Notes under the pieces: generated by a model
The model's database searches: none
What the model saw: only the letters and a program-made list of their open reading frames with translations
What the model was told of the DNA's origin: nothing
Program-made: the position numbers and the translations under genes
NCBI GenBank assembly: GCA_964626415.1
Contig: CAZVFH010000005.1
Location: 1-37,813, forward strand
Direction: 5' to 3'
Source of the DNA: CAZVFH01 sp964626415
GTDB lineage: Bacteria; Patescibacteriota; UBA1384; XYA2-FULL-43-10; CAINNR01
DNA length: 37,813 nt
In this document: positions 15,607 through 23,032 of the stretch, piece by piece
Position numbering within the stretch: position 1 is the stretch's first letter
Layout: every line of letters starts with the position of its first letter

Positions 15607-17101
15607 TAAAAAACTTACACGACTTTTTGAAATTTTGCCTGGAGCTACGGCGTGGCTGACATTAATCGGACTTTTTTTGTTGGCGATTTTTTCGCCGTCG
15701 TGGTTAGCAATCATTATGATTTTTTATATCGTTCTCTGGCTAGTTAGGATCTTTTTTATGTCAGGCCGATTAATTGCCGGATATTGTTTTCACGTCATGG
15801 AGATGAAGACCGATTGGATCTCGCTTTTAAAAGAATTGCCGCCAAATGGCGAGTGGCAGAAAATATACCATATTGTTTTGGTGCCGACATACAAAGAGGA
15901 TATCGAAATAATCCGTGGTTCGATTAAATCAGTTCAAAATTCCGATTATCCGAAAAATCGTATTATTTATGTTCTTGCAACTGAGGAAAGAGATAAGGAA
16001 AACGCTGAAAAATATGCGGAAATTTTGAAAAAGGAAAACCAAGGAAAGTTTTTGGATTTTATTGTTACTATGCATCCGGATGGCTTGCCGGACGAAATAA
16101 AAGGAAAAGGCCCAAATATTACTTATGCAATGAAGGAAGTTTTACCCCAGATCGAAAAACTAAAAATTCCTTTCCGGAATGTTTTAGTTACCAATATGGA
16201 TACTGACAACATAATGGATAAAAAATATTTATCATGTCTAACTTATAAGTATTTAACAATCCCAGATCCGATGCACAAAAGTTTTCAGCCACTTCCGATG
16301 TATTTTAATAACATTTGGGATGTGCCGATGCCAATGCGGCTTATCGGTATGGGGTCATCTTTTTGGCAGATGGTTGTTGCCTCGCGTCCGTCGCGTCTGC
16401 GAAATTTTTCCGCTCACACCCAATCGCTTGACGCACTTTGTGCCACTGATTTTTGGTCAAAAACGACAATTGTTGAGGATGGTCACCAATTTTGGCGATC
16501 ATATTTTGTTTTTCATGGCAATCATTGTGTCGTGCCAATTTTTGTTCCGATTTATCAAGATGCGATACTGGGAGCGACAATATTTGCAACAATCAAGGAG
16601 CAATATTTACAAAAACGTCGTTGGTCTTGGGGAGTATCTGATATTCCCTATGTTTTTAATCATGCTCTCAAAGATAAAAAAATTTATTGGTTTGATCGAT
16701 TGGCAAATTCTTTGATTCTCTTTGAAGCACATTGGAGCTGGTCAACCGGTTCGATAGTCCTTGCGATTTTCTCCTGGATGCCGCTTGTAATTCATCCGGA
16801 GTTTGGAAATACGGTTTTTGCCTATAATTTCAAGCATATTTATTCTGTAATTGTAGCTATTGCTTATCTGGGCATAATTGTGTCGCTAGTAATATCAACT
16901 TTATTAATTTTACCGAGAAGAAAAAGCAAAGCAACTAATTTCCGAATATTTTTCGACTGGATTTTAACTCCGATAATGCTTCCGATCACTAATATCTTTT
17001 TTTCTGCACTTCCGGCCTTTGACTCGCAAACTCGTTTGATGTTGGGCATCAAACCAAAGGTCTTTCGTGTTACAATAAAAGTACGAAAGTCGGAAGTATA
17101 G
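15599..17101 (+). CDS. Membrane glycosyltransferase family 2 protein
   Basis: 500 residues. Two N-terminal membrane helices (about 15-60), a GT2 catalytic domain (about 90-360) and three to four C-terminal helices. Catalytic signatures: 'VPTYKED' (nucleotide-sugar binding), 'NMDTDN' (metal-binding aspartates), 'EDGHQFW' (catalytic acid/base region) and 'QKRRWSWG', a variant of QxxRW. This layout is that of processive or polymer-forming GT2 enzymes such as cellulose-synthase-like proteins. It likely builds or extends a surface polysaccharide at the cytoplasmic membrane; the sugar is unknown. Confidence 0.88.
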   Translation: MDNKKLTRLFEILPGATAWLTLIGLFLLAIFSPSWLAIIMIFYIVLWLVRIFFMSGRLIAGYCFHVMEMKTDWISLLKELPPNGEWQKIYHIVLVPTYKEDIEIIRGSIKSVQNSDYPKNRIIYVLATEERDKENAEKYAEILKKENQGKFLDFIVTMHPDGLPDEIKGKGPNITYAMKEVLPQIEKLKIPFRNVLVTNMDTDNIMDKKYLSCLTYKYLTIPDPMHKSFQPLPMYFNNIWDVPMPMRLIGMGSSFWQMVVASRPSRLRNFSAHTQSLDALCATDFWSKTTIVEDGHQFWRSYFVFHGNHCVVPIFVPIYQDAILGATIFATIKEQYLQKRRWSWGVSDIPYVFNHALKDKKIYWFDRLANSLILFEAHWSWSTGSIVLAIFSWMPLVIHPEFGNTVFAYNFKHIYSVIVAIAYLGIIVSLVISTLLILPRRKSKATNFRIFFDWILTPIMLPITNIFFSALPAFDSQTRLMLGIKPKVFRVTIKVRKSEV

Positions 17102-17109
17102 GAAAGTTT

Positions 17110-17240
17110 AAAATGCAAAATGCAAAAATCAAAATTACAATTTAAAATTTAAAAGAGATCAAAATGAGTCAAAATACAAAAAATAAAATCAGAAATTTTT
17201 AAAATTTTACATTGTCATTTTGCGTTTTGATATTTAAATT
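17110..17240. repeat. AT-rich dispersed intergenic repeat
   Basis: Low-complexity blocks of the type 'aaaatgcaaaaatcaaaatt' on one side and their approximate complements ('cattttgcgttttgat') on the other. Related text occurs near 20770-20860, between tRNA genes. It has no coding content. Confidence 0.45.
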
Positions 17241-17261
17241 TTGATTTATTTTAGGAGGGTT

Positions 17262-19523
17262 ATGAAAACAAAAAGTATATTCCAGTTTCTAAAGTTTGCA
17301 GTTGTTGGAGTGGCAAATACTCTAGTTGATTGGTTGGTGTTTTATGCTTTGGTATATTTCATTATTCCCGATGATCGACTTCTTGCCAAGGCAATTTCTT
17401 TTATTATTGCGGCCACAAACAGCTTTGTTTTAAACTCAATTTGGACATTTCGTTCGGAATTCTTTGCCGGACTGAAAGATAAAAATTTAAAATTCTACCA
17501 AATCAGCATATACTTCGTGCGTTTTTTTGCGGTTAGTTTTGTTGGTTTTGCTGTTAATTATCTCACTTTTAAATCGGTGATTTCTTTCGTTGCCAGCACT
17601 TCGCTTGCAAATCACTCTAGTATTATTGGATTATTTTTTGCTTCTGGTGCCGCACTTGTCTGGAACTTTTTTATTAACAAAATTTGGACTTATAAAAATG
17701 AAGGCATAAAAGATTTAACAGATGATGAGCGCAAAGAAAAGATCTCTAATTTTAAATATAATTTAATTGCCGGACTTTTACTTTTAATTTTTTCGACAAT
17801 TTCCTTTTTTCTGATTAAAAACGATTCGGCGATCGTTGATGAAGTCGCTCACATTCCCGCCGGTTATTCTTACGTTAAATTCCACGACTTTCGCTTAAAT
17901 CCCGAACATCCGCCACTGGCGAAATTTATCGCCGGTGTTCCGCTTTCATTTTTAAACATTTCTGATCCAAAAGACGATTGGAGTTGGGAGGGGATAAATC
18001 AATGGGATAATGGTTGGTATATGTTATATCACTCCGGCAACGACGCCGACCAGATTTTATACTGGTCGCGACTGCCAATGTTGTTTCTTGCTATTTTGCT
18101 TGGCATTTTAATCTACATTTGGGGATCAGAGGCGCTTGGCAGAAAAGTCGGCCTACTTGCTCTTTTTCTTTACTCTTTTTCGCCGGAAATTTTGGCTCAC
18201 GGGCATTTGGTAACGACTGATGTTGCCGCCGCTCTCGGTTTTACTTTTGCACTTTACGCTTTTTGGAAATACACAGAAAAAAGGGGACTAAAGTATTTAC
18301 TATTTGCCGGTATTGCACTTGGAATTGCTGAACTTCTAAAATTTTCCGCTTTCTTGCTTTATCCAATGTTTTTTATTTTGATAATTGCCAGATCTTTTTA
18401 TGACAAAAAAGAAAGAGGTATCGGTTACTTCTCTGCTTTTTTCCGAAACTTTGGTTCGCTTATTTTAATCTCCGCAATCTCTTTAGTTGTTGTTTGGTTG
18501 GTATATATTCCAATGGTTTGGTCAACGCCGGCAGAAATTGAAAAACAGGTAATACTAAACAATCTTACAAATGATTCAGGGACTCTGGTTTTCCGCAATT
18601 TTCTTTATCATTTTGTTGGCAATCCATTTTCCAGAGCGCTTGGTCACTTTTTGCTTGGGGTGATGTTGGTTTTCGGTCGAGTTGCCGGTGGAAACTCAAC
18701 TTTTATTCTTGGGCATTTTTCTGACAAGTCAATTTCATGGTTCTTTCCAGTTGCTTGGTTGATTAAGACACCATTTATTATTTTATTTTTAACTTTTGTT
18801 TCGGTGGTATATGCTTTTATTCGAAAAATTAAAAAACCAACGGAGTCGTGGCTTGTTTGGGTGTTGATTGTGCCAATAGTATTTTACTGGGGAATTTCAA
18901 TTGCTGGTTCACTAAATATTGGAACTCGTCATCTGATCCCCACACTTCCTCTTCTTTATTTATTTATCGGATTAGTATTTTCTAAAATCATCAACTCTAA
19001 AAGTTTGGTGTCGTCAATCTGTGTAATCATCGTAGTTATTTCACTCGCCACCCCGATAATACTTAGGTATCCAAATTATCTTGGTTATTTTAATGTATTC
19101 ACGACCGGCACTTCCGGTTACAAAATGATGGTTGATTCCTCTCTTGATTGGGGTCAGGATTTGAAACGTTTGGCGAAATACCTAGAAGACAATAAAATTA
19201 AAAATCCGAAAATTGATTACTTTGGTGGTGGAGTTCCGAAATATTATATACCTGATGCTGTCACTTGGCGATCGGGTTTTGGTCCATCAAGTGGCTGGTT
19301 TGCAATTTCAGCAACATATTATCAGATGTCCAAACTTCAAGGCAAAGAAGGTGGTAAATGGTCTTATGACTGGCTTGATGATTATAAACCAATTGCCGTT
19401 GTTGGTTCATCGATGTTAATATTTCATATTACGCCAGACGATTTAATTAATAATCCACCCGAATCGCCATATCCAATTACAAATTATGATATTATGACAA
19501 ATGATAATAATGTAGTTCTTTAA
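17262..19523 (+). CDS. GtrA flippase domain fused to GT-C (PMT/ArnT-like) glycosyltransferase
   Basis: 753 residues from ATG 17262, which has a strong AGGAGGG. Residues about 5-145 form a four-helix GtrA domain ('KFAVVGVANTLVDWLVFY', 'LNSIWTF', 'FFINKIWTYK'), a family thought to flip polyprenyl-phosphate sugars. After a short linker, residues about 165-753 form a multi-helix GT-C transferase: the first external loop has 'DEVAHIPAGY' with the acidic DE pair, and 'LNPEHPPL' and 'GTRHLIPTLPLLY' are typical of PMT_2 enzymes. These use a lipid-linked sugar to glycosylate an external acceptor. The fusion puts flipping and transfer in one chain. An ALG5-like enzyme that could make the lipid-linked sugar follows 8 bp downstream. 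Confidence 0.85.
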   Translation: MKTKSIFQFLKFAVVGVANTLVDWLVFYALVYFIIPDDRLLAKAISFIIAATNSFVLNSIWTFRSEFFAGLKDKNLKFYQISIYFVRFFAVSFVGFAVNYLTFKSVISFVASTSLANHSSIIGLFFASGAALVWNFFINKIWTYKNEGIKDLTDDERKEKISNFKYNLIAGLLLLIFSTISFFLIKNDSAIVDEVAHIPAGYSYVKFHDFRLNPEHPPLAKFIAGVPLSFLNISDPKDDWSWEGINQWDNGWYMLYHSGNDADQILYWSRLPMLFLAILLGILIYIWGSEALGRKVGLLALFLYSFSPEILAHGHLVTTDVAAALGFTFALYAFWKYTEKRGLKYLLFAGIALGIAELLKFSAFLLYPMFFILIIARSFYDKKERGIGYFSAFFRNFGSLILISAISLVVVWLVYIPMVWSTPAEIEKQVILNNLTNDSGTLVFRNFLYHFVGNPFSRALGHFLLGVMLVFGRVAGGNSTFILGHFSDKSISWFFPVAWLIKTPFIILFLTFVSVVYAFIRKIKKPTESWLVWVLIVPIVFYWGISIAGSLNIGTRHLIPTLPLLYLFIGLVFSKIINSKSLVSSICVIIVVISLATPIILRYPNYLGYFNVFTTGTSGYKMMVDSSLDWGQDLKRLAKYLEDNKIKNPKIDYFGGGVPKYYIPDAVTWRSGFGPSSGWFAISATYYQMSKLQGKEGGKWSYDWLDDYKPIAVVGSSMLIFHITPDDLINNPPESPYPITNYDIMTNDNNVVL

Positions 19524-19531
19524 GGAGAAAT

Positions 19532-20260
19532 ATGGATAATAAACCATTTTTGTCAATTGTGGTTCCGGCCTACAAAGAGGAAAAACGAATTCACAAGTCG
19601 CTTGAAGCGATTTTAGCATACGAGAAAATTCATGATTTTTTAATTGAGGTGATAGTTGTCAGTGACGGTTCTCCGGATAATCAAGGTGAGGTAGTTAAGA
19701 AATATAAAGATAAATTTAAAAATTTAGTATATATTGATCGAAAACTTAACAAAGGCAAGGGTTACACTGTTAAAGAAGGAATTTTAGCGTCCAAGGGAGA
19801 ATATATACTTTTTACTGATGCTGATAACTCCACACCAATAAAATTTGCTGATCGATTACTTAAAGAGGCAAAAGAATTTCCCGTTGTTATCGGTTCGCGT
19901 TATTCTGCGGGTGGAAAATTAGCTCATCCCCAAGGAATTGTTCGACGACTTGGTAGTCGATGCCTCAATTTATTTATTCAACTTTTGGCTGTCCCAGGAA
20001 TTCGTGACACTCAGTGCGGATTTAAGATGTTTCAACACGACGCGGCGAAAGAAATTTTTAAGCATTTAACTTTTGAGCGCTTTTCCTTTGATATTGAAAT
20101 TTTGGCAATCGCCCGCTATAAAAAATATAAAATTAAAGAAGCTGGTGTTACATGGTATGATGATCCACATTCAACTGTTTCACCAATAAAAGATGGTCTC
20201 AAAATGATTCGCGACTCATGGCGAACTAGGATGAATTTAATAAAAGGGGTGTATAAATAG
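19532..20260 (+). CDS. ALG5-like polyprenyl-phosphate glycosyltransferase (GT2)
   Basis: 242 residues. GT2 signatures: 'SIVVPAYKEEKRI' at the N-terminus, 'VVSDGSPDN', 'NKGKGYTVKEGI', 'DADNSTP' (metal-binding DxD) and 'RDTQCGFKMF', the set found in dolichyl-phosphate glucosyltransferases and their bacterial relatives. Unlike many relatives it has no C-terminal membrane helices. It likely transfers a hexose from a nucleotide sugar to a polyprenyl phosphate on the cytoplasmic face, feeding the GtrA/GT-C fusion encoded 8 bp upstream. AAGGAG precedes the start. Confidence 0.9.
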   Translation: MDNKPFLSIVVPAYKEEKRIHKSLEAILAYEKIHDFLIEVIVVSDGSPDNQGEVVKKYKDKFKNLVYIDRKLNKGKGYTVKEGILASKGEYILFTDADNSTPIKFADRLLKEAKEFPVVIGSRYSAGGKLAHPQGIVRRLGSRCLNLFIQLLAVPGIRDTQCGFKMFQHDAAKEIFKHLTFERFSFDIEILAIARYKKYKIKEAGVTWYDDPHSTVSPIKDGLKMIRDSWRTRMNLIKGVYK

Positions 20261-20317
20261 TATTTTCGGGTTAAAGTTTTTGATCTATTATATTACAATA
20301 ATTTGAGTAGTTATTTG

Positions 20318-20357
20318 ACTGTAAATATTTCTCGGTCGAGATATATTTACAGTTTTT
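20318..20357 (+). terminator. Rho-independent terminator of the glycan operon
   Basis: Arms ACTGTAAATAT (20318-20328) and ATATTTACAGT (20343-20353) followed by a T-run, 57 bp after the last glycan gene. Confidence 0.75.
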
Positions 20358-20408
20358 ATTTAAAAGACAGTTGGAATTTTTTAACTTTATCTTTTTTTTG
20401 TTTGGACC

Positions 20409-20437
20409 TTGAAATTAAGGCAGATTTTTGCTACAAT
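20409..20437 (+). promoter_or_regulatory. Promoter of the second tRNA cluster
   Basis: -35 TTGAAA (20409-20414), 17-bp spacer, -10 TACAAT (20432-20437), 24 bp before tRNA-Pro. Confidence 0.6.
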
Positions 20438-20461
20438 TTCTATGTTGGGTATTAATAATTT

Positions 20462-20538
20462 CGGGGAGTGGCGCAGTCCGGTAGCGCGCGTCGTTTGGGA
20501 CGATGAGGTCGCAGGTTCAAATCCTGTCTCCCCGACCA
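20462..20538 (+). tRNA. tRNA-Pro(TGG)
   Basis: Acceptor CGGGGAG/CTCCCCG, anticodon arm CGTCG TTTGGGA CGATG giving TGG, T-arm GCAGG TTCAAAT CCTGT, discriminator A, encoded CCA. The C at position 1 is usual for bacterial tRNA-Pro. Confidence 0.94.
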
Positions 20539-20554
20539 AGCTAATATTTTTTTA

Positions 20555-20629
20555 GCGGGTATCGTATAGTGGCTATTATGCCACCCTTCCAAGGTGGATA
20601 GGCGGGTTCGACTCCCGCTACCCGCTCCA
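20555..20629 (+). tRNA. tRNA-Gly(TCC)
   Basis: Acceptor GCGGGTA/TACCCGC, anticodon arm CCACC CTTCCAA GGTGG giving TCC, T-arm GCGGG TTCGACT CCCGC, discriminator T, encoded CCA. Confidence 0.94.
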
Positions 20630-20653
20630 ATTCGAATGACTCATTGTAAACAT

Positions 20654-20731
20654 GGTGACCATAGTTCAGTTGGTTAGAACGCCAGTTTGTGGCACTGGAG
20701 GTCGTGGGTTCAAATCCCACTGGTCACCCCA
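20654..20731 (+). tRNA. tRNA-His(GTG)
   Basis: An extra 5' G pairs with C73, the mark of tRNA-His; acceptor GTGACCA/TGGTCAC, anticodon loop TTGTGGC giving GTG, T-arm GTGGG TTCAAAT CCCAC, encoded CCA. Confidence 0.94.
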
Positions 20732-20748
20732 AATAGAAATTTAAAATC

Positions 20749-20764
20749 CCTGCCGGCAGGCAGG
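20749..20764. repeat. GC-rich palindrome between tRNA genes
   Basis: CCTGCCGGCAGG (20749-20760) is a perfect palindrome followed by 'cagg'. It is one of a small set of GC-rich palindromes in this AT-rich window, all of which lie in or beside tRNA genes. Confidence 0.55.
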
Positions 20765-20865
20765 TAAAAATCAAAATTTAAAATTGTGGTAGGCACTTCG
20801 TGCCTGAATTATTAATATTTATTCAATAATTTTGCATTTTGATTTTTGAATTTTGAATTATTTAT

Positions 20866-21030
20866 GCGCCCATAGCTCAGTGGATTAGCCCGCCAGTATT
20901 GCCCCCGTAGTATAATGGATAAAACACCTGGCTTCGGACCAGGAGTTAGAGGTTCGAGTCCTCTCGGGGGTACCAAATTGCGGCGGGTCGGACGTGGAAG
21001 TCGGGGGTTCAAATCCCTCTGGGCGTACCA
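20866..21030 (+). tRNA. Interrupted Arg-type tRNA (outer) containing tRNA-Arg(TCG)
   Basis: The 5' part (20866-20888) has acceptor GCGCCCA and the D-arm start TAGCTCAGTGG. The 3' part (20988-21030) has TCGGA-CGTGG, a variable loop AAGTC, T-arm GGGGG TTCAAAT CCCTC, acceptor TGGGCGT, discriminator A and CCA. The same G1-T72 pairing occurs in tRNA-Arg(TCT) at 21116, supporting an Arg identity, and TCGGA fits an anticodon TCG. Between the parts lie 'cccgcc', a complete tRNA-Arg(TCG) and 'ggcggg'. About ten bases of the outer anticodon arm cannot be assigned, so it may be a dead gene. Confidence 0.6.
20901..20975 (+). tRNA. tRNA-Arg(TCG), inner, complete
   Basis: Acceptor GCCCCCG/CGGGGGT (G-T end pair), anticodon arm CCTGG CTTCGGA CCAGG giving TCG, T-arm GAGG TTCGAGT CCTC, discriminator A, encoded CCA. 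It lies entirely inside an interrupted outer tRNA, framed by 20889-20900 and 20976-20987, whose ends CCCGCC and GGCGGG are complementary. Confidence 0.92.
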
Positions 21031-21115
21031 AAAACAATTTTCAATTTAATAAAAACTTTTTGCTTTTTCCGAATCTTTTATCATAAATCTAAAATCATAA
21101 ATCATAAATTTATAT

Positions 21116-21191
21116 GCGCCTGTAGCTCAGTGGATAGAGCGACTGCCTTCTAAGCAGTAAGTCGAAGGTTCGATTCCTTCCAGGCGTACCA
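21116..21191 (+). tRNA. tRNA-Arg(TCT)
   Basis: Acceptor GCGCCTG/CAGGCGT (G-T end pair), anticodon loop CTTCTAA giving TCT, T-arm GAAGG TTCGATT CCTTC, discriminator A, encoded CCA. Confidence 0.94.
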
Positions 21192-21194
21192 CAT

Positions 21195-21269
21195 GGGTCG
21201 CTAGCTCAACGGTAGAGCAGTAGCCTCTTAAGCTATTGGTTCTGGGTTCGAGTCCCAGGCGACTCACCA
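21195..21269 (+). tRNA. tRNA-Lys(CTT)
   Basis: Acceptor GGGTCGC/GCGACTC, anticodon loop CTCTTAA giving CTT, T-arm CTGGG TTCGAGT CCCAG, discriminator A, encoded CCA. It is the last gene of the cluster, 50 bp before the foldback element. Confidence 0.92.
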
Positions 21270-21319
21270 ACTTGAGAATAATCACGCATATATTTTTGCT
21301 TGATTTTTTTTATTAACTT

Positions 21320-21484
21320 AGATCCTGTTTAACAACTACATCTGATAGTTATAAACGATTCATTTTGGCTACAAAACACAAATTACTCGTCAAAATAGCT
21401 TTGGCTATCTCTCCTCGTAAGTTTGTGTTTTTCGCTCAAAATGATCTCGTTTCTACCCTCAAGAGTAGTTATTAAACAGGATCT
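21320..21484. repeat. 165-bp foldback (MITE-like) element
   Basis: A long imperfect palindrome: ends AGATCCTGTTTAA and TTAAACAGGATCT, then paired inner blocks (aaacga...cattttg, aaacacaaa.ttac). The apex is around 21393-21420. It has no coding capacity and ends 11 bp before the insertion sequence. A non-autonomous element is the simplest reading. Confidence 0.7.
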
Positions 21485-21495
21485 TAACACCATAC

Positions 21496-22648
21496 TGCAA
21501 AAGTTCATTAACATATTGGACTCTGGGGAATAATTAGTAATGTTAATTCCAAGGAGTCACAATGGAACAAATTTATCTTGAATCTTTCTTCAAATCAGGG
21601 TATCGTCGTTTAATGAAATACATCTTAAACATTGCCCACTTTGACAGGAAAATTCAGCAAGTAATTTATCATCGAATTGAAGTTATCGAATTCTTTAACG
21701 AATTCGGGCTTCTCGCAACCAAGAAGGCATTTAAAGTGGGCAAATCAACAATCTTTTCTTGGAAGCAAAAACTTAAAGAATCAGGTGGGAAACTATCATC
21801 TCTTGCCCTTAAAAGCAAGGCGCCAAAGTCAAGAAGTAAAAGGAGTGTTGTATCTGAGCATTGCCAATTTATTGAACAGTACCGCGTAAAACATCCAAGC
21901 GTATCAAAATTAACCATTAAACCAGCACTTGATGCCTATTGCAAGGACATTGGGATTAAAACAATATCAGAGTCAACCATAGGTAGAGTCATCAATGAAT
22001 TAAAACAGAATGGTAAAATACCAAACTATCATTTAATCACAACCATAAACGGCAGAACCGGAAAGCTTAAGTTTAAGGGAATAAAGCCAAAAGGAAAGGA
22101 AGCTTCGTATTGGTAAATACAAACCAGATAAACCAGGTGATCTCGTTCAGATTGATGCGATTGAAATATTCATCAATTCACTGCGAAGATATGTTGTTAC
22201 AGCCATAGATGTTAAAACCAGATTTGCTTTTGCTTTTTCTTACAAAACACTTTCTAGTAATTCAGCCAAAGATTTCTTTCAGAAATTCAGGGAAGTCGCT
22301 CCATTTGAGATTGAGAGAATCCAGACAGACAACGGTAAGGAGTTTTTAAAGCATTTCAGGGAATATGTCAAAGAGCAAAATATTACTCACTTTTACAACT
22401 ATCCGCGCCAACCAAAGATGAATACCTTTATTGAAAGATTCAACAGAACCATTCAGGATCAGCACATTTCATGGAATATGGAAAACCTTTATGAACCAGA
22501 AGAGTTTAATCATGGACTAATGAATTATCTCATTTGGTACAACACTGAAAAACCACATACCTCACTTAAAAGATTAACACCCTTGCAATATTTTTTAAAT
22601 AACTATATTTTGGATAAACAAGAGTCCAATATGTTATGGACCACTACA
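21496..22648 (+). mobile_element. Insertion sequence, DDE type (IS481/IS3-like)
   Basis: Imperfect terminal inverted repeats of about 28 bp bound a single transposase region. The inner 16 bp are perfect: taacatattggactct (21510-21525) and agagtccaatatgtta (22621-22636). The outer ends read TGCAAAAG and, inverted, TGTAGTGG, i.e. TG...CA termini. No target duplication is evident. The right repeat lies inside the 3' end of the transposase gene. The copper-operon promoter begins 5 bp after the right end. Confidence 0.75.
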
Positions 22649-22657
22649 TTTTCTTGA
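21562..22657 (+). pseudogene. DDE transposase (rve integrase core), frameshifted
   Basis: The first frame (21562-22116) encodes a helix-turn-helix N-terminal part ('ATKKAFKVGKSTIFSWKQKL'). The catalytic part continues in the next frame (open from 22085 to the stop at 22657): first D in 'LVQIDAIE', second in 'QTDNGKEF', E in 'NTFIERFNRT' with 34 residues between the last two. The shift is +1, unlike the -1 programmed shift of IS3-type elements. Removing one G near 22093 would join the frames as 'KPKERKLRIGKYKPDKPG', which argues for a one-base insertion. The intact protein would be about 365 residues. The element is probably inactive. Confidence 0.8.
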
Positions 22658-22713
22658 CAAAATAAAACCCAATCCGTTATAATGTAGTAACATACCTATA
22701 CCTAGGGTATATG
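22654..22713 (+). promoter_or_regulatory. Copper-operon promoter with CsoR-type operator
   Basis: Perfect -35 TTGACA (22654-22659) and -10 TATAAT (22678-22683) with an 18-bp spacer. Just after lies the dyad ATACC-N9-GGTAT (22692-22710) containing CCTATACCTAGG. The same core occurs in the second promoter of the island (24812-24832). The transposase stop TGA lies within the -35 box. Confidence 0.75.
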
Positions 22714-22731
22714 TAATAACAAGGAGACAAT

Positions 22732-23004
22732 ATGGATGGAAAAAATGAGAGGGCATTGCTAAATTTTAAAAAAGCCAAAAGTCATATTGATAAAGTTATT
22801 AAGATGATTGAAAATGGCGAATATTGCATTGATGTTATGCAACAGAATTTAGCAGTAATTGGACTTTTAAAATCGGCTCATCAAATTTTAATGGAGGGAC
22901 ATTTAAATACCTGTTTTAAAAATGCAATGAACACTAATAACGAAAAAAGGAAACAGAAAATGATCGAAGAAATATTAAAAGTTTCTAAATTGGCAAATAA
23001 ATAA
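22732..23004 (+). CDS. csoR: CsoR family copper-sensing repressor
   Basis: 90 residues, all helical. The metal site is complete: C32 ('YCIDV'), H57 and C61 ('EGHLNTC'), with the same spacing (25 and 4) as the Cys-His-Cys Cu(I) site of characterised CsoR proteins. These bind operator DNA without copper and release it when Cu(I) binds. The gene is first in the copper island, preceded by AAGGAG and an operator-like dyad, so it probably represses its own operon. A relative sensing another metal or sulfur species (RcnR, CstR) is less likely, since those differ in ligands. Confidence 0.9.
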   Translation: MDGKNERALLNFKKAKSHIDKVIKMIENGEYCIDVMQQNLAVIGLLKSAHQILMEGHLNTCFKNAMNTNNEKRKQKMIEEILKVSKLANK

Positions 23005-23032
23005 TAAGTTATGAACTAGTGAGGGAAAAATT

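Noticed and set aside
17102..17261. CRISPR-like repeat region
   Set aside because: The AT-rich words are irregular in spacing and not separated by unique spacers; no array exists anywhere in the window.
20791..20805. Terminator (aggcac/gtgcct hairpin) in the second tRNA cluster
   Set aside because: The stem is only 6 bp and has no T-run on either side.
22085..22116. Programmed -1 frameshift of an IS3-type element
   Set aside because: The two transposase frames are related by +1, not -1, and removing a single G gives a family-like continuous protein, so a one-base insertion is simpler.
21496..22648. Target site duplication of the insertion sequence
   Set aside because: The flanking bases (atac and tttt) do not match, so no duplication can be claimed.
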